Below, piece by piece: positions 5,994 to 6,296 of a DNA stretch of 6,296 nt; positions within the stretch are counted from its first letter, which is position 1, and each line of letters begins with the position of its first letter. The DNA is from Spirochaetaceae bacterium. GTDB taxonomy: Bacteria; Spirochaetota; Spirochaetia; Treponematales; Breznakiellaceae. The position numbers and the translations under genes are program-made. The notes beneath the pieces are model-generated. The model was given only the letters and a program-made list of their open reading frames with translations, had not been told where the DNA came from and did no database searches. Location: positions 1 through 6,296 of the forward strand of contig JAITNO010000022.1 of the NCBI GenBank assembly GCA_031290405.1, given 5' to 3'.

Positions 5994-6111
5994 CGGGGCG
6001 TTGTTGTGCATATAGGGGCATTTTCGCCCTATCCGCCGCCCTTGCGCGGGTAGCGCACTTCGTCGTGTAAGCTCCCCGCGACAGTCCCGTTGCATTGGGT
6101 CTGTAAATTTG

Positions 6112-6194
6112 CGCCGCTGTTCGCGGCGTGGGGGCAGCGCCCCGTATGGGGGGTAGCGCGCAACGAAGTGCGCGCTCAGGGGGGCGCGCCCCCC
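6112..6194 (+). repeat. GC hairpin module, copy 3 (partial)
   Basis: Successive stems are CGCCGC/GCGGCG (6112-6128), GGGGC/GCCCC around AGC (6131-6143), AGCGCGCA/TGCGCGCT around ACGAAG (6155-6176), and the perfect palindrome GGGGGGCGCGCCCCCC (6179-6194). The last two stems and the following CTCCTGCTAAAAACAAGC match the repeat arms in the left-arm orientation, without the 85-bp tandem units. The stretch between the array and this module (5939-6111) shows no gene, only GC-rich sequence and short stems. Confidence 0.65.
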
Positions 6195-6199
6195 TCCTG

Positions 6200-6296
6200 C
6201 TAAAAACAAGCGGCTTCGTAAATCGCGCGATAGAGGAGGATGGAGAGTTCGCGGTGGCGCTCGAGGGGTTTGTCCGCGGGGGTTTTGAGGCGGGCC
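6200..6296 (-). CDS. C-terminal end of an unidentified protein (cut by window edge)
   Basis: Read from the right edge on the minus strand (codons from 6295), an open frame of 31 codons ends at TAG (6202-6200). It contains KTPADKPLERHRELSILLY and then RAIYEAACF. The mixed charged and hydrophobic composition, with an amphipathic helix-like end, looks like real protein, unlike the arginine/proline/glycine-rich translations of the neighbouring repeats. The N-terminus lies outside the window and the family is not recognised. Its stop lies directly beside repeat module copy 3, so the last codons may derive from the repeat. Confidence 0.5.
   Translation of the reverse strand, partial: ARLKTPADKPLERHRELSILLYRAIYEAACF

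Overview
The window looks like chromosomal DNA of a diderm bacterium. A Treponema-like spirochaete is my best guess, from the style of the penicillin-binding protein, the FtsB-like protein and the periplasmic two-domain protein, and from the GC-rich intergenic repeats. That assignment is inference and was not tested by any search.

Layout. Positions 1-362 hold no gene. They carry a GC-rich, hairpin-forming repeat (left arm, about 10-320) that includes two tandem copies of an 85-bp unit. At 363-803 (+) is a short FtsB/DivIC-like cell-division protein. Convergent with it, ending 10 bp away, is a three-gene operon on the minus strand. It reads, in transcription order, a class A penicillin-binding protein (2282-4942), a six-helix membrane protein resembling COG4648 (1586-2269) and an exported two-domain protein (814-1602). 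The first gap is 12 bp and the second junction overlaps by 17 bp. A good sigma-70-type promoter (4950-4978) sits directly before the penicillin-binding protein ATG, so the mRNA may be leaderless. A hairpin plus T-run that overlaps the end of the FtsB-like gene (791-818) terminates the operon.

Positions 4979-6199 hold no convincing gene. The first part (about 5030-5385) is an inverted second copy of the left-arm repeat. From 5393 to about 5938 runs a continuous 21-bp periodic array of about 26 units in two diverged subfamilies that keep the same phase across their junction. A strong GC hairpin and a third, partial copy of the GC-rich module follow (about 6112-6194). The last 97 bases contain the C-terminal end of a further minus-strand gene.

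Biology. The coding part is an envelope and division locus: peptidoglycan polymerisation and cross-linking (PBP1A type), a divisome membrane protein, and two envelope proteins probably co-expressed with the PBP. The most unusual part is the 21-bp array with its flanking hairpin modules. The repeat is 7 codons long and also equals two turns of B-DNA, so both a decayed heptapeptide-repeat gene and a DNA-level (binding or structural) role are open.
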